A stretch of 10,526 bases of DNA from CAYGAW01 sp964347945 (lineage in GTDB: Bacteria > Chloroflexota > Anaerolineae > UBA7937 > B3-Chlor): the NCBI GenBank assembly GCA_964347945.1, contig CAYGAW010000031.1:1-10526 (forward strand). Direction: 5' to 3'. Under the pieces are notes generated by a model. It did not search any database, was not told the DNA's origin, and was given only the letters and a program-made list of their open reading frames with translations. The position numbers and the translations under genes are program-made. Below are positions 1-5,909 of the stretch, piece after piece; the first letter of the stretch is position 1, and every line of letters begins with the position of its first letter.

Positions 1-569
1 AGTCGTTCCTCCCAGGCCCGTATCCTCTTGCGGCCACGGTAGACCAGTACAGCACCGACGACGAGCGGAACCCCGACAATGATTGCAGCTCCGGCGATGA
101 AGGTGACGTAGATTGCTGCTGCGGTGACGCCCAGGGACATACCGATCAAGGTGAGCTCCGAGGGCGGCACTCTAAGTGCCGGCCCACCAAAGAAGCAGAT
201 CCCCGAATACACAGCCAGGCCGCAAAGCATAACACCGAGCCTGAAGATGGACTGCGCTCGCGGATCGCTAGACCTAGGTTCAGTCGGCGGGCTCAGTAGC
301 CTGCTCAGCCCCGTTTGCCGAGTTCCCCAGAGACCGCCGCGGTAGCCCCTCGAAATCTCCGAGAGGTAGATTGTGGACACCTTCTGAATACCATCAGCGT
401 TGCCACACAGTGGACAAGCAAGGGCTTCTGCTTCTGGCGGAGCAGGGATGGCCTTTCGTTCAATGAGAAGCTTCATGCCACAGCAGGGGCATATCGCTTG
501 ATCCGCCTCCCCAACCGGCCCCAGGGTGGCGCCGCAATTTGGGCAGGTCAACTCCCCCAACTCGGCCAT
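1..569 (-). CDS. Zinc-ribbon membrane protein, 3' end cut off by the window edge
   Basis: Reading the minus strand from an ATG at 569, the frame stays open for 189 residues to the left edge, so the C-terminus is missing. Seen: a cytoplasmic-looking N-terminus with a zinc-ribbon pattern CPNC (residues 9-12) and CPCC (27-30), a further CPLC pair (52-55) that starts a second, incomplete ribbon, then a polar linker. Hydrophobic segments follow at about 110-130 and 141-176 (one or two passes), then a basic tail with YRGRKR. A GAGGG ribosome site lies just upstream of the ATG, and a plausible promoter (TTGCGC, 18 bases, TATGAT) lies at 646-675. Zinc ribbons joined to membrane helices are common in small bacterial proteins of unknown function. 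No specific family is recognised and no enzymatic role is claimed. It is separated from the SH3 gene by about 190 bases, so it is probably its own transcription unit. Confidence 0.7.
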   Translation of the reverse strand, partial: MAELGELTCPNCGATLGPVGEADQAICPCCGMKLLIERKAIPAPPEAEALACPLCGNADGIQKVSTIYLSEISRGYRGGLWGTRQTGLSRLLSPPTEPRSSDPRAQSIFRLGVMLCGLAVYSGICFFGGPALRVPPSELTLIGMSLGVTAAAIYVTFIAGAAIIVGVPLVVGAVLVYRGRKRIRAWEER

Positions 570-645
570 TGATGACCCTCGTGTTTCGTCTCCTTGGTTC
601 CCAAAGTGCAGGGCAAGCGACTCGGAGCGCACCCGCTGCGTCTGC

Positions 646-675
646 ATCATATGACCAAGGAATTCACAAGCGCAA
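646..675 (-). promoter_or_regulatory. Candidate sigma70-type promoter for the zinc-ribbon gene
   Basis: On the minus strand a -35-like TTGCGC (670-675) is followed after 18 bases by TATGAT (646-651). Transcription would start near 639, about 70 bases before the ATG at 569. The -35 match is only 3 of 6 at the key positions, so this is a reasonable but unproven call. Confidence 0.4.
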
Positions 676-709
676 TGGCCAGGAAAGGGACGACGGTCCG
701 CCAGTCGCA

Positions 710-734
710 GGCGGCGCATGTATCAGATGCCGCC
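710..734. terminator. Imperfect GC-rich hairpin after the rmuC-SH3 gene pair
   Basis: Arms GGCGGCGCAT (710-719) and ATGCCGCC (727-734) pair with a two-base bulge around a short loop. It lies about 30 bases past the stop codon of the SH3 gene at 763. It has no following T-run, so if it ends transcription it would do so weakly or with Rho. Confidence 0.25.
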
Positions 735-762
735 AGGGAGTCCTGATCAATAGTCGCGCTAG

Positions 763-951
763 CTAGCCCCGTTCAAGAATCTCCAACGGCACCCAACCGC
801 TCTCCCTGCCCTCCTTCGTCGCCCAGGCCCAGGCGCTTTCCTCTAACTCGACACTCGGTACTTCGCCCACCACCACAGACAAGTCAGTCGAGGCGTAGTC
901 GCGCTTCATAACACAAGAATCGCCCTCGATCTTCACCCGGTTCTCTGGCAT
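763..951 (-). CDS. Small stand-alone SH3-domain protein
   Basis: This is a 62-residue protein made almost wholly of one bacterial SH3-like domain. The pattern VMKRDY (14-19) matches the ALYDY-type first strand, STDLSVVVGE (21-30) the diverging turn, WAWA (41-44) the conserved tryptophan strand, and SGWVPLEILE (51-60) the final GWVP-x-x-x-L strand. Such domains bind peptides or ligands and often sit at the end of larger enzymes; here the domain is the whole product. The ATG at 951 is preferred over upstream starts because a GGAGGGGG ribosome site lies just before it and the upstream extension is arginine-rich and overlaps rmuC in another frame. It begins 22 bases after the rmuC stop on the same strand, so the two are probably co-transcribed. 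Its partner is unknown. Confidence 0.75.
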   Translation of the reverse strand: MPENRVKIEGDSCVMKRDYASTDLSVVVGEVPSVELEESAWAWATKEGRESGWVPLEILERG

Positions 952-973
952 CGCCTTGGCCCCCTCCACGGTC

Positions 974-1987
974 TCAGTCCTCGGTGAACCCCTCGAGCCG
1001 GGGCACATCCTGGGCCTCCTCGGAGCCAACCGGTTCCGGCAACTCCTCCGGGCCACCCCTCGCAGCGCTGATCTGCAAACTGGTCAACCCGCTCCTGACC
1101 TTGCTCAGCAGCACGCCCAACTCGTCGCGGGAGTTGGTTAACATGGTGATGGCCCTGGAGAAACGACCCTCAAGTTCGCCCTGCGCCGCCTCGATGTTCT
1201 CCTCCGCGCTCCTCAGGTAGGCATCCAACCGCTGCATATCTATGGTCTGCGAACTCTTGAGGATGGTCTGGAAGACCAGGAGCAGATAGGGCACGAACAT
1301 GCTGTAGCCGATGAGGACCACGTTCAGCTGGAACACGTCCGCCTGGACACCCGTGGAGAGGTCGTAGACCGCGTCGGGCACGGCGGCAATGCCGAAGTTC
1401 ACCGTCACGTTGGGGTCGATGTACTTCCTGACTTCCTTGGCCTTGTCCAGCACCGCCTTCTCGATCTGAGACTTCAGCTTCTGCTGCTCCTCGGGCTCCT
1501 CGGCGTCCATGAACTGCTCCAGCAGATGTGTGGCTGGCCACTTGGAGTCGATGGGCAACACCAGGTTGTTGGGCAGGCGTAGGCCGAACTCCACGGACCT
1601 GTCCCCCACCCTGAAGTTCCTCACCTGCCACTCAGGGGGCAGATTCGCGAACACCGCCTCCAGGATGTTCTCCCCGGCCACGCCTTTGGTCTGAGTGCCG
1701 GCGATGACCGTCTCCAGCCGCCGGATGGACTCCGCCGTCTGCCGCTCCAGGTCTTGCCGCGCCCTGGTGTAGGCCTTGGTGTAGGCCTGAAGCTCGGCCA
1801 GCTCCTGCTGGATGCTGCTCACCGCCTGGGAGACAGGCTCCAATTGCGACAGCTTCTGGCTGATGACGGCGGTCTCCACGTCACGCTGGGAGCTGCGGAA
1901 CTGGAGGACCTGCAGACCCAGGAGCAGCAGGACCGCTCCCAGGAGTAGAACGACGAGAACGATGAGGACCAGCATCAGAGGATCCAC
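974..1987 (-). CDS. rmuC: RmuC family DNA recombination protein (short form)
   Basis: A 337-residue RmuC homologue, shorter than the roughly 475 residues of the E. coli protein. Seen: an N-terminal membrane anchor (about residues 5-27), a glutamine- and glutamate-rich predicted coiled coil (about 33-95), then the RmuC core. The core has GVAGENILEAVF (102-113), VEFGLRLPN (132-140), LPIDSKWPA (144-152), a KYIDPNVTVNFGIAAVP stretch (188-204), and an alpha-helical tail with an acidic, probably disordered end. RmuC proteins limit inversions and rearrangements at inverted repeats and are thought to be nuclease-related; the DSKWPA segment belongs to that core. The GTG start at 1987 is well supported by AAGGAGG six bases upstream. 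It lies 84 bases downstream of the JAMM-like gene and 22 bases upstream of the SH3 gene, which suggests one operon. Confidence 0.9.
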   Translation of the reverse strand: MDPLMLVLIVLVVLLLGAVLLLLGLQVLQFRSSQRDVETAVISQKLSQLEPVSQAVSSIQQELAELQAYTKAYTRARQDLERQTAESIRRLETVIAGTQTKGVAGENILEAVFANLPPEWQVRNFRVGDRSVEFGLRLPNNLVLPIDSKWPATHLLEQFMDAEEPEEQQKLKSQIEKAVLDKAKEVRKYIDPNVTVNFGIAAVPDAVYDLSTGVQADVFQLNVVLIGYSMFVPYLLLVFQTILKSSQTIDMQRLDAYLRSAEENIEAAQGELEGRFSRAITMLTNSRDELGVLLSKVRSGLTSLQISAARGGPEELPEPVGSEEAQDVPRLEGFTED

Positions 1988-2071
1988 GACACTCCTCCTT
2001 GTAGCTTCAATGCACTCAGACGACCAGTTCAGCGAGACCGCACAACTTGCCTTGCTTGCGCATGCTCGGGA

Positions 2072-2917
2072 TCAAACAACCTGAGTCCGTTTCATCCGCC
2101 CATCTTCACCACCAACATACAGGGTGAGCGCGAATTGTACGCACACCTCGCGGTTGAAGTCCACTAGCTTTTCTGGAAATCTGGACCCTGGCGTGGGCCC
2201 GATTGTGTCTTGTTCAATGGAGTCAATCCTTGCCTTTGTGGTCTCCGGACTGAAGACGAATGGCGTCGCCGTGGTCTGCAGGATCATGAGCAGACTGTCG
2301 CCGCAGCCCATTATCATTGCTCTCTGTTCTCTATCGTGTAGGAAGACTCCGTAATCTGTGTCGCTGAAACCCTGTGCCACGGTAGCCGCAAACAGAGGAT
2401 GGATGTGTATACTGAAAGACCTCTTCTGGACTGCCTCTCTGCCACGCTGCTTAGACCAGTCTGCCACCACGCTCCTCGGACTACCCGAAGTCGTCTTGCC
2501 CTGTATGAGAGTGCGCTTCTCGATATCCACAAGAAAGACTCTGCACCATGCGCGACCGTCTTTGGCGGTCCTCGCACCCAGTAGTGCGACATGTTCAGCC
2601 AACTTGCCTAGATCGACATAGTCCGGTCTATGAGCCGCTGGAATATCGTGCTCCAGGACAGCCGAGGCCACCAGCACCCGGCGAAACCTATCGTACGACC
2701 ACGTGAATCGCCTCGTCAGCTGCTCCATTATTGATCTAGCTGCATCCTGGAACCGAGCTTGCTCCTCCGGCCCCGGTGGAACAGCCCTTGGCGCGCGCTC
2801 GACCCTGGCTCGCCCGGTGTGGGACCTCCGCCTTCCATCCTTGCCACGCGAATAGCAGACCTCGTCGGACCGTGGGTTGAGACGTCCGTGACCCCTTCTT
2901 CCAGTCTCTTCGCCCAT
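2072..2917 (-). CDS. Uncharacterised protein with JAMM/MPN-like metal-site motif
   Basis: This is a 281-residue protein that I cannot place in a named family. The first 55 residues are rich in Arg and Gly and look disordered. A helical segment follows (about 52-115), then an alternating beta/alpha region. The striking part is HIHP at 171-174 followed by SDTD at 185-188. The JAMM isopeptidase signature is HxHP, about seven to ten residues, then SxxD, and here the gap is eleven. In that family a glutamate upstream activates water; E133 in DIEK is the nearest candidate, but its placement is not certain. After the motif, VFLHD and AMIMGCGDSLLMILQT resemble the strands that close an MPN fold. The ATG at 2917 has a GAGGTG ribosome site about eight bases upstream; an alternative ATG at 2728 has weaker support. 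It could be a deubiquitinase-like or nucleotide/metabolite hydrolase, or a non-catalytic relative. Probably co-transcribed with rmuC. Confidence 0.65.
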   Translation of the reverse strand: MGEETGRRGHGRLNPRSDEVCYSRGKDGRRRSHTGRARVERAPRAVPPGPEEQARFQDAARSIMEQLTRRFTWSYDRFRRVLVASAVLEHDIPAAHRPDYVDLGKLAEHVALLGARTAKDGRAWCRVFLVDIEKRTLIQGKTTSGSPRSVVADWSKQRGREAVQKRSFSIHIHPLFAATVAQGFSDTDYGVFLHDREQRAMIMGCGDSLLMILQTTATPFVFSPETTKARIDSIEQDTIGPTPGSRFPEKLVDFNREVCVQFALTLYVGGEDGRMKRTQVV

Positions 2918-3031
2918 CTGTTATCCACCTCACCGAGTCCCTTCATGAGGGCATCTGCGGCTCGCCCTCACGGTCAGAAACCGTGCACGCGCCGCGGAGC
3001 ATCCGCCAGACCCCTCCTTTCATCTTGAGGT

Positions 3032-3073
3032 AGCCCGGTACGATAGGAGTTTGAGCAGCTAGCTGCCCGGGCT
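3032..3073. repeat. Inverted repeat with internal 12-base palindrome after the ABM gene
   Basis: Seven-base arms AGCCCGG (3032-3038) and CCGGGCT (3067-3073) enclose, directly against the right arm, the perfect palindrome GCAGCTAGCTGC (3055-3066). It sits four bases past the stop codon of the ABM-like gene, where a terminator would be expected, but no T-run follows on the minus strand. It may be a Rho-type pause or mRNA-stabilising structure. Confidence 0.35.
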
Positions 3074-3076
3074 CAT

Positions 3077-3394
3077 CTATTGTAGAAGCTCCTGGCCAAC
3101 CACAACCTCGTGATGGGTCACTTTGGGCTCCAGTTCAATGAGGAATTTCTCATCTTCTGGATAGTAGTGGGCGAGTTCAATGTTTGGCCCAGCAAACCTG
3201 GAGATCGCCTCGTAGGACTGCCAAAACGATGTCAGGACAAAGTGAACCCTCCCATCCTCAACTCGACGAAAGACCATTACGCCTAGATTCCCCGGTGTTG
3301 ATCTGAGGCCCGGTACTCCTGTCCGATTCACGTAATCCAAGTACTCGTCAGCTTTGTCCTCTGGTACCACGCCATGCCACACTCTTGCGATCAT
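3077..3394 (-). CDS. ABM-like (antibiotic biosynthesis monooxygenase fold) small protein
   Basis: A 105-residue protein that looks like a single dimeric alpha+beta barrel (ABM) domain. Seen: the opening strand MIARVWHG (1-8), a helix rich in acidic residues and tyrosine (about 12-24), TGVPGL and TPGNLG (25-38), the strand MVFRRVEDG (40-48), FVLTSFWQSYEAISRFAG (52-69), which is the usual strand-helix with a conserved tryptophan, and YYPEDEKFL (78-86) before a last strand. ABM proteins act as homodimers: some oxidise aromatic or polyketide substrates, others bind haem or have no known substrate. A GGAGGAG ribosome site precedes the ATG. Its 5' leader is about 175 bases long and starts with one of the three repeated promoter/stem-loop elements, so expression is probably controlled at the RNA or promoter level. 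The substrate is unknown. Confidence 0.8.
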   Translation of the reverse strand: MIARVWHGVVPEDKADEYLDYVNRTGVPGLRSTPGNLGVMVFRRVEDGRVHFVLTSFWQSYEAISRFAGPNIELAHYYPEDEKFLIELEPKVTHHEVVVGQELLQ

Positions 3395-3504
3395 AAGACC
3401 TTTCTCCTCCGAGCAGAATCTCCAGTCACTGCCCAGGCTTCGTAGCTGCCAGATAGATGGACATTCCTCTGCCCGATCAGCTCACATGGCGAGCATCAAC
3501 AGGT
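3395..3504 (-). other. Untranslated leader between stem-loop element A and the ABM gene
   Basis: No open frame with a ribosome site is seen here apart from the GGAGGAG that serves the ABM gene. With 3505-3604 and the plain spacer 3605-3706, which contains two CCGGC-type direct repeats but no clear signal, it makes up the 312-base gene-free stretch between the ABM gene and the SRPBCC gene. Confidence 0.5.
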
Positions 3505-3569
3505 GCGGGGTGCAGGACGAACGCGGTCGAAGGAGAGATGAAGTAGGGGTCGGCCCGCCTGCACCCCGC
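3505..3569 (-). repeat. Leader stem-loop element, copy A
   Basis: Perfect 12-base inverted arms (GCGGGGTGCAGG at 3505-3516, its reverse complement at 3558-3569) enclose a 41-base loop. On the transcribed minus strand the first arm begins six bases past the -10 box, so the hairpin would be the very 5' end of the message for the ABM gene. It is 59 of 65 identical to copy B at 8166-8230, and the one arm position that differs is changed on both sides so pairing is kept. The loop includes a pyrimidine-rich stretch (CATCTCTCC on the minus strand) that is shared by the copies. The function is not known: cis-regulatory RNA, mRNA-stabilising hairpin and dispersed palindromic repeat all fit. Confidence 0.7.
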
Positions 3570-3575
3570 GATGGT

Positions 3576-3604
3576 ATCATAGCAGCACTGGAGCAGATTG
3601 CCAA
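3576..3604 (-). promoter_or_regulatory. Promoter of copy A (ABM gene)
   Basis: On the minus strand TTGGCA (3599-3604), 17 bases, then TATGAT (3576-3581). TGC directly before the -10 box gives an extended -10. Predicted start is at about 3569, the outer base of the stem-loop. The same geometry recurs at 4912-4939 and 8237-8265, which strengthens the call. Confidence 0.65.
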
Positions 3605-3706
3605 CAGCGAGCCACCAGTGATCCGAGATATTCGCGTCAATGGCCCAAGACTTATCCCTCCGGCCCCAGACTGCCGGCGCGCTCCACTTGGCTGCCGGGC
3701 GCCTGG

Positions 3707-4144
3707 TCAGGCCTGGGCTTCCAGGACCTCCTTCAGCTTGGCCAGATTCCCTTCCATCTCGCCCTGCCACATGCGGACCACAACACGCGTGGCCAGCTTG
3801 AAGAGGCCTCCTGGGTCCCCCTCGTAGACGACGGTGATCTTCGTGGCCCCCTGAACAGGTTCAAAGGTCACGCGCTCCTCCAGTTGTATGGGTCCGGCGG
3901 TCACGCTGAACTCCACCTTCTCGTTGGGCAAATACGCTGTGACCTCCAAGGTCCACTCGATGCGCTGACCCAGAAAGTGGAGCACCCCACGGTAGGTCGC
4001 ACCCACGCCCAGTGGGCCCTCGCTCGTCTTGGCCACATCTGAGACGTCGGATTCCCATTGCTCGTCATTCTCAGGGTTGCTCACAAAGGCGAACACCTCC
4101 TCAACGGGTCGGTCGATTACTGCACTTGCTTCGGCTCTTGGCAT
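3707..4144 (-). CDS. SRPBCC (START/Bet v1-like) family protein, paralogue 1
   Basis: This is a 145-residue protein covering one whole SRPBCC domain, the helix-grip fold that encloses a hydrophobic cavity and is used by polyketide cyclases, lipid-binding proteins and AHSA1-type proteins. Seen: VIDRPVEEVFAFVSNPEN (9-26), the standard first strand and helix; QWESDV (29-34) with the family's tryptophan; GPLGVGATYRG (43-53); alternating strands to about 108; and the long amphipathic C-terminal helix (about 111-143). The ATG at 4144 has AAGGAGG eight bases upstream and gives the normal family start; a longer reading from 4222 is unlikely. It is clearly paralogous to the protein at 9309-9761. It lies 243 bases downstream of the DUF3303 gene. 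The ligand is unknown. Confidence 0.85.
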   Translation of the reverse strand: MPRAEASAVIDRPVEEVFAFVSNPENDEQWESDVSDVAKTSEGPLGVGATYRGVLHFLGQRIEWTLEVTAYLPNEKVEFSVTAGPIQLEERVTFEPVQGATKITVVYEGDPGGLFKLATRVVVRMWQGEMEGNLAKLKEVLEAQA

Positions 4145-4332
4145 CTCTATGCCTCCTTTCTCTTCCTGTCGTCGGCGAGCCTCATCGCGACATTGACTGA
4201 TGCAGAATGTAGCCGTGTGCAAATGGGCGCAACATTGGCCAACTCAGGAAAGCTTCGCATACCAAATACGCCCGGTTTCATGATTCCGTCACCTCATGGG
4301 AGGAGGCAGCGAAGGATGTTCAGTTGTCCCGT

Positions 4333-4387
4333 GCGGTGTGGCGGGTCTACGCCCACCAGCAATTGCTGAAGAGCTCGCGGCCACCGC
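4333..4387. terminator. Bulged inverted repeat directly after the DUF3303 gene
   Basis: GCGGTGTGGC (4333-4342) pairs with GCCACCGC (4380-4387) with a two-base bulge. The right arm touches the stop codon at 4388. The interior holds the palindrome CAGCAATTGCTG. There is no T-run, so this is a possible Rho-type terminator or processing site between the DUF3303 and SRPBCC genes. Confidence 0.3.
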
Positions 4388-4678
4388 TCACTCCCCGCCA
4401 AGATGCTCACTGATCTTCTTCAGACCCTCCTCCCATTCCACCACAGGGAAGATCTCCACATCGAGGGCATCGAGCCAGGCGACAGAGTTGAGCATCAGCG
4501 CCGATGCATCATCGCACTCGAAGATGGAGATAACAGCGGGCGATCCCTGGGCCGACCAGTACTCCCCAATCACCTTCATGCCCTTGGGGAACTCGTGTTC
4601 GGCCCGCCGTGCCATTACCACAGCGAGGTCCTCCTGGTCTACGTACTCTTTGAGACTCCATAGAGCTACGAACTTCAT
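4388..4678 (-). CDS. DUF3303-type small protein
   Basis: A 96-residue protein resembling the DUF3303 group, small ferredoxin-like alpha/beta proteins related in fold to ABM domains. Seen: the opening strand MKFVALWSLK (1-10), a helix with paired acidic and basic residues (about 15-29), PKGMKVIGEYWS (31-42), AVISIFECDDASALML (48-63), where an acidic dipeptide precedes a helix, then VAWLDALDVEIFPVVEWEE (66-84), the usual tryptophan-containing helix and last strand. No enzymatic activity is established for the family. The ATG at 4678 has AAGGAG seven bases upstream. Its 5' leader (about 226 bases) begins with the divergent copy C of the promoter/stem-loop element, the same arrangement as for the ABM gene. 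Function unknown. Confidence 0.75.
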   Translation of the reverse strand: MKFVALWSLKEYVDQEDLAVVMARRAEHEFPKGMKVIGEYWSAQGSPAVISIFECDDASALMLNSVAWLDALDVEIFPVVEWEEGLKKISEHLGGE

Positions 4679-4844
4679 TTGTGCACTCCTTTCTCGGCCC
4701 TTCGATGCGTAGGCCGCGCATGAATGGTGCCCTGCGCCAATTGGAGAGCGTAGACCCCCGACGCCGCCAGCTCATGGGCGCACGTAGTAGTAGTCTGCAG
4801 ATCGTGCTTCGATGCGCCTAGAAAAACAAAGAGACCCACCTCGC
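4679..4844 (-). other. Untranslated leader of the DUF3303 gene
   Basis: Between copy C and the ATG I see no credible gene. The stretch has a T-rich segment on the minus strand just after copy C (about 4821-4835) and a ten-base direct repeat (CTTCGATGCG on the plus strand at 4700-4709 and 4807-4816), a word also found in the REP-like hairpin near 8031. Together with 4845-5108 it forms a 430-base gene-free stretch. Confidence 0.45.
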
Positions 4845-4905
4845 GGTGCAAGGCGAGCCTCGTCGGAGAGGAGATAGGACACGGCGTGCTCCCCCTGCAC
4901 CCAAC
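4845..4905 (-). repeat. Leader stem-loop element, divergent copy C
   Basis: On the minus strand GGTGCAGG (4894-4901) pairs with CCTTGCACC (4845-4853) with one bulged base. The arm block ends at 4905, seven positions from the -10 box, exactly as in copies A and B. The 40-base loop aligns to copy A without gaps, with about 21 identities clustered in a GTCG.AG..GAGAT core (plus-strand sense). Just after the second arm, CACC-GCGA-GGTG can form a small hairpin that shares the same CACC and is followed by a T-rich run. That allows two alternative pairings, as in an attenuator; this is inference. Confidence 0.5.
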
Positions 4906-4911
4906 AAGCAC

Positions 4912-4939
4912 ATTATGGCATAGTCAGGTATTTTGTCAA
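4912..4939 (-). promoter_or_regulatory. Promoter of copy C (DUF3303 gene)
   Basis: Minus strand TTGACA (4934-4939), 16 bases, CATAAT (4912-4917), with TGC directly before the -10 box. Predicted start is near 4905. A perfect -35 and shared spacing to the stem-loop support it. Confidence 0.6.
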
Positions 4940-5012
4940 TAGTGAGCGCTGGCGATCCGGGGGCTGCTCCAATTATCGGGGCCCATGACACGCGTTGCGG
5001 ACCGTCTAGGGC

Positions 5013-5051
5013 GTCCCCCTACTCTCCTTCGCGGCGAGCCTTGGGGGAGAC
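5013..5051. repeat. Imperfect inverted repeat sharing words with the leader elements
   Basis: GTCCCCC (5013-5019) and GGGGGAGAC (5043-5051) pair with a two-base bulge. On the plus strand the interior carries CCCCTACT and TCTCCTTCG, both found in the loops of copies A and B (on their minus strand). It lies between the membrane-protein gene and promoter C. I see no promoter for it. It may be a decayed fourth relative, or a terminator structure for the gene ending at 5109. Confidence 0.35.
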
Positions 5052-5108
5052 CCAAATCTAGTATCTGAGGAAGTGGCAGGTGCTTACAGGGCTACTTGAA
5101 CCCAGTGA

Positions 5109-5696
5109 TCAGTATGGCCAGCCCCAGACGAGCGGTTCCTCTCCGATGGGGTAAACATCCACAATCTGCCAGCGGCGCACAGCACATCCTTCCACCCCTG
5201 GCCAACACGACGCCCCACGTCCAAAAACGTCGAATACGTACTGCCTGTGTTCATCACCTCGGGAGACTTCTACCCAGAGCCGCGCAAAACCGGCAACTCG
5301 GCTATCGGTGATGACGTGAGGCTCGCAACAGGTGCTCCACCACTCAGTTATCAGAACGCGGTGACTCACCTCAGCTCCCAGTTCCTCCAGTTCCGTGGTT
5401 ACGGACTGGCGGCGTACTTCATACTCCGGCCCCAGTCCCTCGTCCGCGGGCCACAGTGCCAGGGCTTCCTCGCGCGCCCCTGACGCCACGAGTTCCAGAT
5501 ACGATGATACCTTCGCTCGAGGCGTTTCGCCGATGAGCCTCTCGACCAGACGGTTGGCAGGCGCGAGCAAGGGTGCAGCAATGCCTACCGCAAGGCAACC
5601 CAACACCACAAACGGTATGGCGAGGACTGGGATGACGGCCAAGAGGTATCGAAAAACCCTCCTCCGACTTCCCAGCCATCTGGAGAGGATGAGCAT
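5109..5696 (-). CDS. Membrane-anchored protein of unknown function
   Basis: A 195-residue protein with a basic N-terminus (RRRVFR, 11-16), a hydrophobic stretch at about 17-45 (one long or two tight passes), and a soluble domain of about 130 residues. The domain starts with a helix YLELVASGAREEALALW (66-82), continues with several strands, and ends in VRRWQIVDVYP (173-183). A helix pair followed by a curved sheet ending in W-x-I-x-D-V-Y-P is reminiscent of NTF2-like extracytoplasmic domains; that is inference. Cysteines at 123, 124, 164 and 171 could form disulfides outside the cell. The ATG at 5696 is chosen because GGTGG lies about eight bases upstream; a GTG at 5804 would add 36 residues but has no ribosome site. 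It lies 213 bases after the dual-OB gene and may be a separate unit. Confidence 0.6.
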   Translation of the reverse strand: MLILSRWLGSRRRVFRYLLAVIPVLAIPFVVLGCLAVGIAAPLLAPANRLVERLIGETPRAKVSSYLELVASGAREEALALWPADEGLGPEYEVRRQSVTTELEELGAEVSHRVLITEWWSTCCEPHVITDSRVAGFARLWVEVSRGDEHRQYVFDVFGRGASCWPGVEGCAVRRWQIVDVYPIGEEPLVWGWPY

Positions 5697-5909
5697 CGAT
5701 AATCCACCAATCGGCGAGGCATGAGCGGCCGAAAAGTCAGCAGACGGCATAGGCCAAGTCCTGACAGCCAGCAATACCGAGACTGGCAGAAGCACAGGAT
5801 ACACCAGTAGAGTCGGGAGGCTTTTTCAGGCAGCTCCCACGCACTTGTCCCAGAGAACCTCCGGCGCCCCATTCACCTAGGAAGCGCCGAACGCGCAAGC
5901 GCACTCTGA

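Noticed and set aside
1170..1631. A 153-codon minus-strand frame inside rmuC
   Set aside because: It overlaps rmuC out of frame and is rich in Gly, Arg and Ala, as expected for a shadow frame in GC-rich DNA.
4820..4860. T-box riboswitch signature in leader C
   Set aside because: A GCACCGCG word is present, but the T-box motif needs GGTGG-N-ACCGCG in that order and here the GGTGG comes after. There is also no specifier-loop architecture.
4675..4911. A 78-codon minus-strand frame starting inside leader copy C
   Set aside because: It has no ribosome site, its start lies next to the promoter's -10 box, and its composition is not protein-like. The region is better explained as the DUF3303 leader.
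5697..5909. Promoter for the membrane-anchored protein (TTGCTG, 17 bases, TATGCC)
   Set aside because: Both boxes are poor matches and nothing else supports it, so it is not listed as a feature.
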